A stretch of DNA of 5,092 bases from Patescibacteria group bacterium. Its GTDB lineage: Bacteria > Patescibacteria > Paceibacteria > Moranbacterales > UBA1568. The stretch spans positions 1-5,092 of the forward strand of contig JAUPWD010000089.1 of NCBI GenBank assembly GCA_030916685.1, given 5' to 3'. The notes beneath the pieces are model-generated. The model was not told where the DNA came from. It made no database searches and worked only from the letters and a program-made list of their open reading frames with translations. The position numbers were made by a program, and so were the translations under genes. This document shows, one piece after another, positions 5,023 to 5,092 of the stretch. How positions within the stretch are numbered: the first letter of the stretch is position 1; every line of letters begins with the position of its first letter.

Positions 5023-5092
5023 GTTTCTGATGCTTCACGGCAATCTTTTTTCATTCGTGGAAAAAGTGGCTCTGAATAGCTTAGAAAAAATA
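5023..5092 (+). other. Untranslated leader or start of an RNA downstream of the promoter
   Basis: No start codon with a ribosome binding site is seen in these 70 bases. TTCACG (5034-5039) can pair with CGTGGA (5056-5061), including one wobble pair, around a T-rich 16-base loop. The octamer AATAGCTT occurs at 5007-5014, inside the promoter spacer, and again at 5075-5082. The segment is most simply the 5' leader of a gene that begins outside the window. Confidence 0.3.

Overview
The window is 5,092 bases of roughly balanced base composition. It probably comes from a bacterial chromosome. The best guess for the source is an uncultivated lineage such as Patescibacteria (CPR): the second large gene has no visible Shine-Dalgarno, the proteins are compact and cytoplasmic, and the genes have no pathway neighbours. 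No marker gene proves this. TGA is used as a stop, at the end of the first gene, so the genetic code appears standard.

Layout: (1) 39-467 encodes a small, unrecognised protein with an N-terminal membrane anchor. (2) 468-1112 is a 645-base intergenic region dominated by a non-coding inverted-repeat element (546-1042). Its roughly 51-base arms each carry two 15-base palindromes. Between the arms lie a long imperfect hairpin (804-935), a perfect 12-bp hairpin (950-977) and a smaller bulged one (658-681). (3) 1137-3047 and (4) 3065-4983 are two adjacent same-strand genes 17 bases apart. Both encode double-domain proteins of the GH130 (mannoside phosphorylase/mannosidase) beta-propeller family. 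(5) 4984-5092 holds a good sigma70-type promoter pointing out of the window, with no gene body visible.

The first GH130 gene consists of a degenerate GH130-like domain, a lysine-rich linker and an intact GH130 domain. The second consists of two GH130 domains, but as given its frame is broken by an apparent loss of one G near 3433. Rejoining the frames gives a clean 639-residue protein, almost the same length as its neighbour (636). The C-terminal domains of the two proteins resemble each other more than either resembles the N-terminal domain of the second, so the pair looks like duplicated and diverged modules. The likely job is cytoplasmic cleavage or phosphorolysis of beta-mannosides; the exact substrate cannot be read from the sequence.

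The points most worth a second look are the double-propeller GH130 pair with one apparently dead domain, the frameshift, and the nested inverted-repeat element just upstream.
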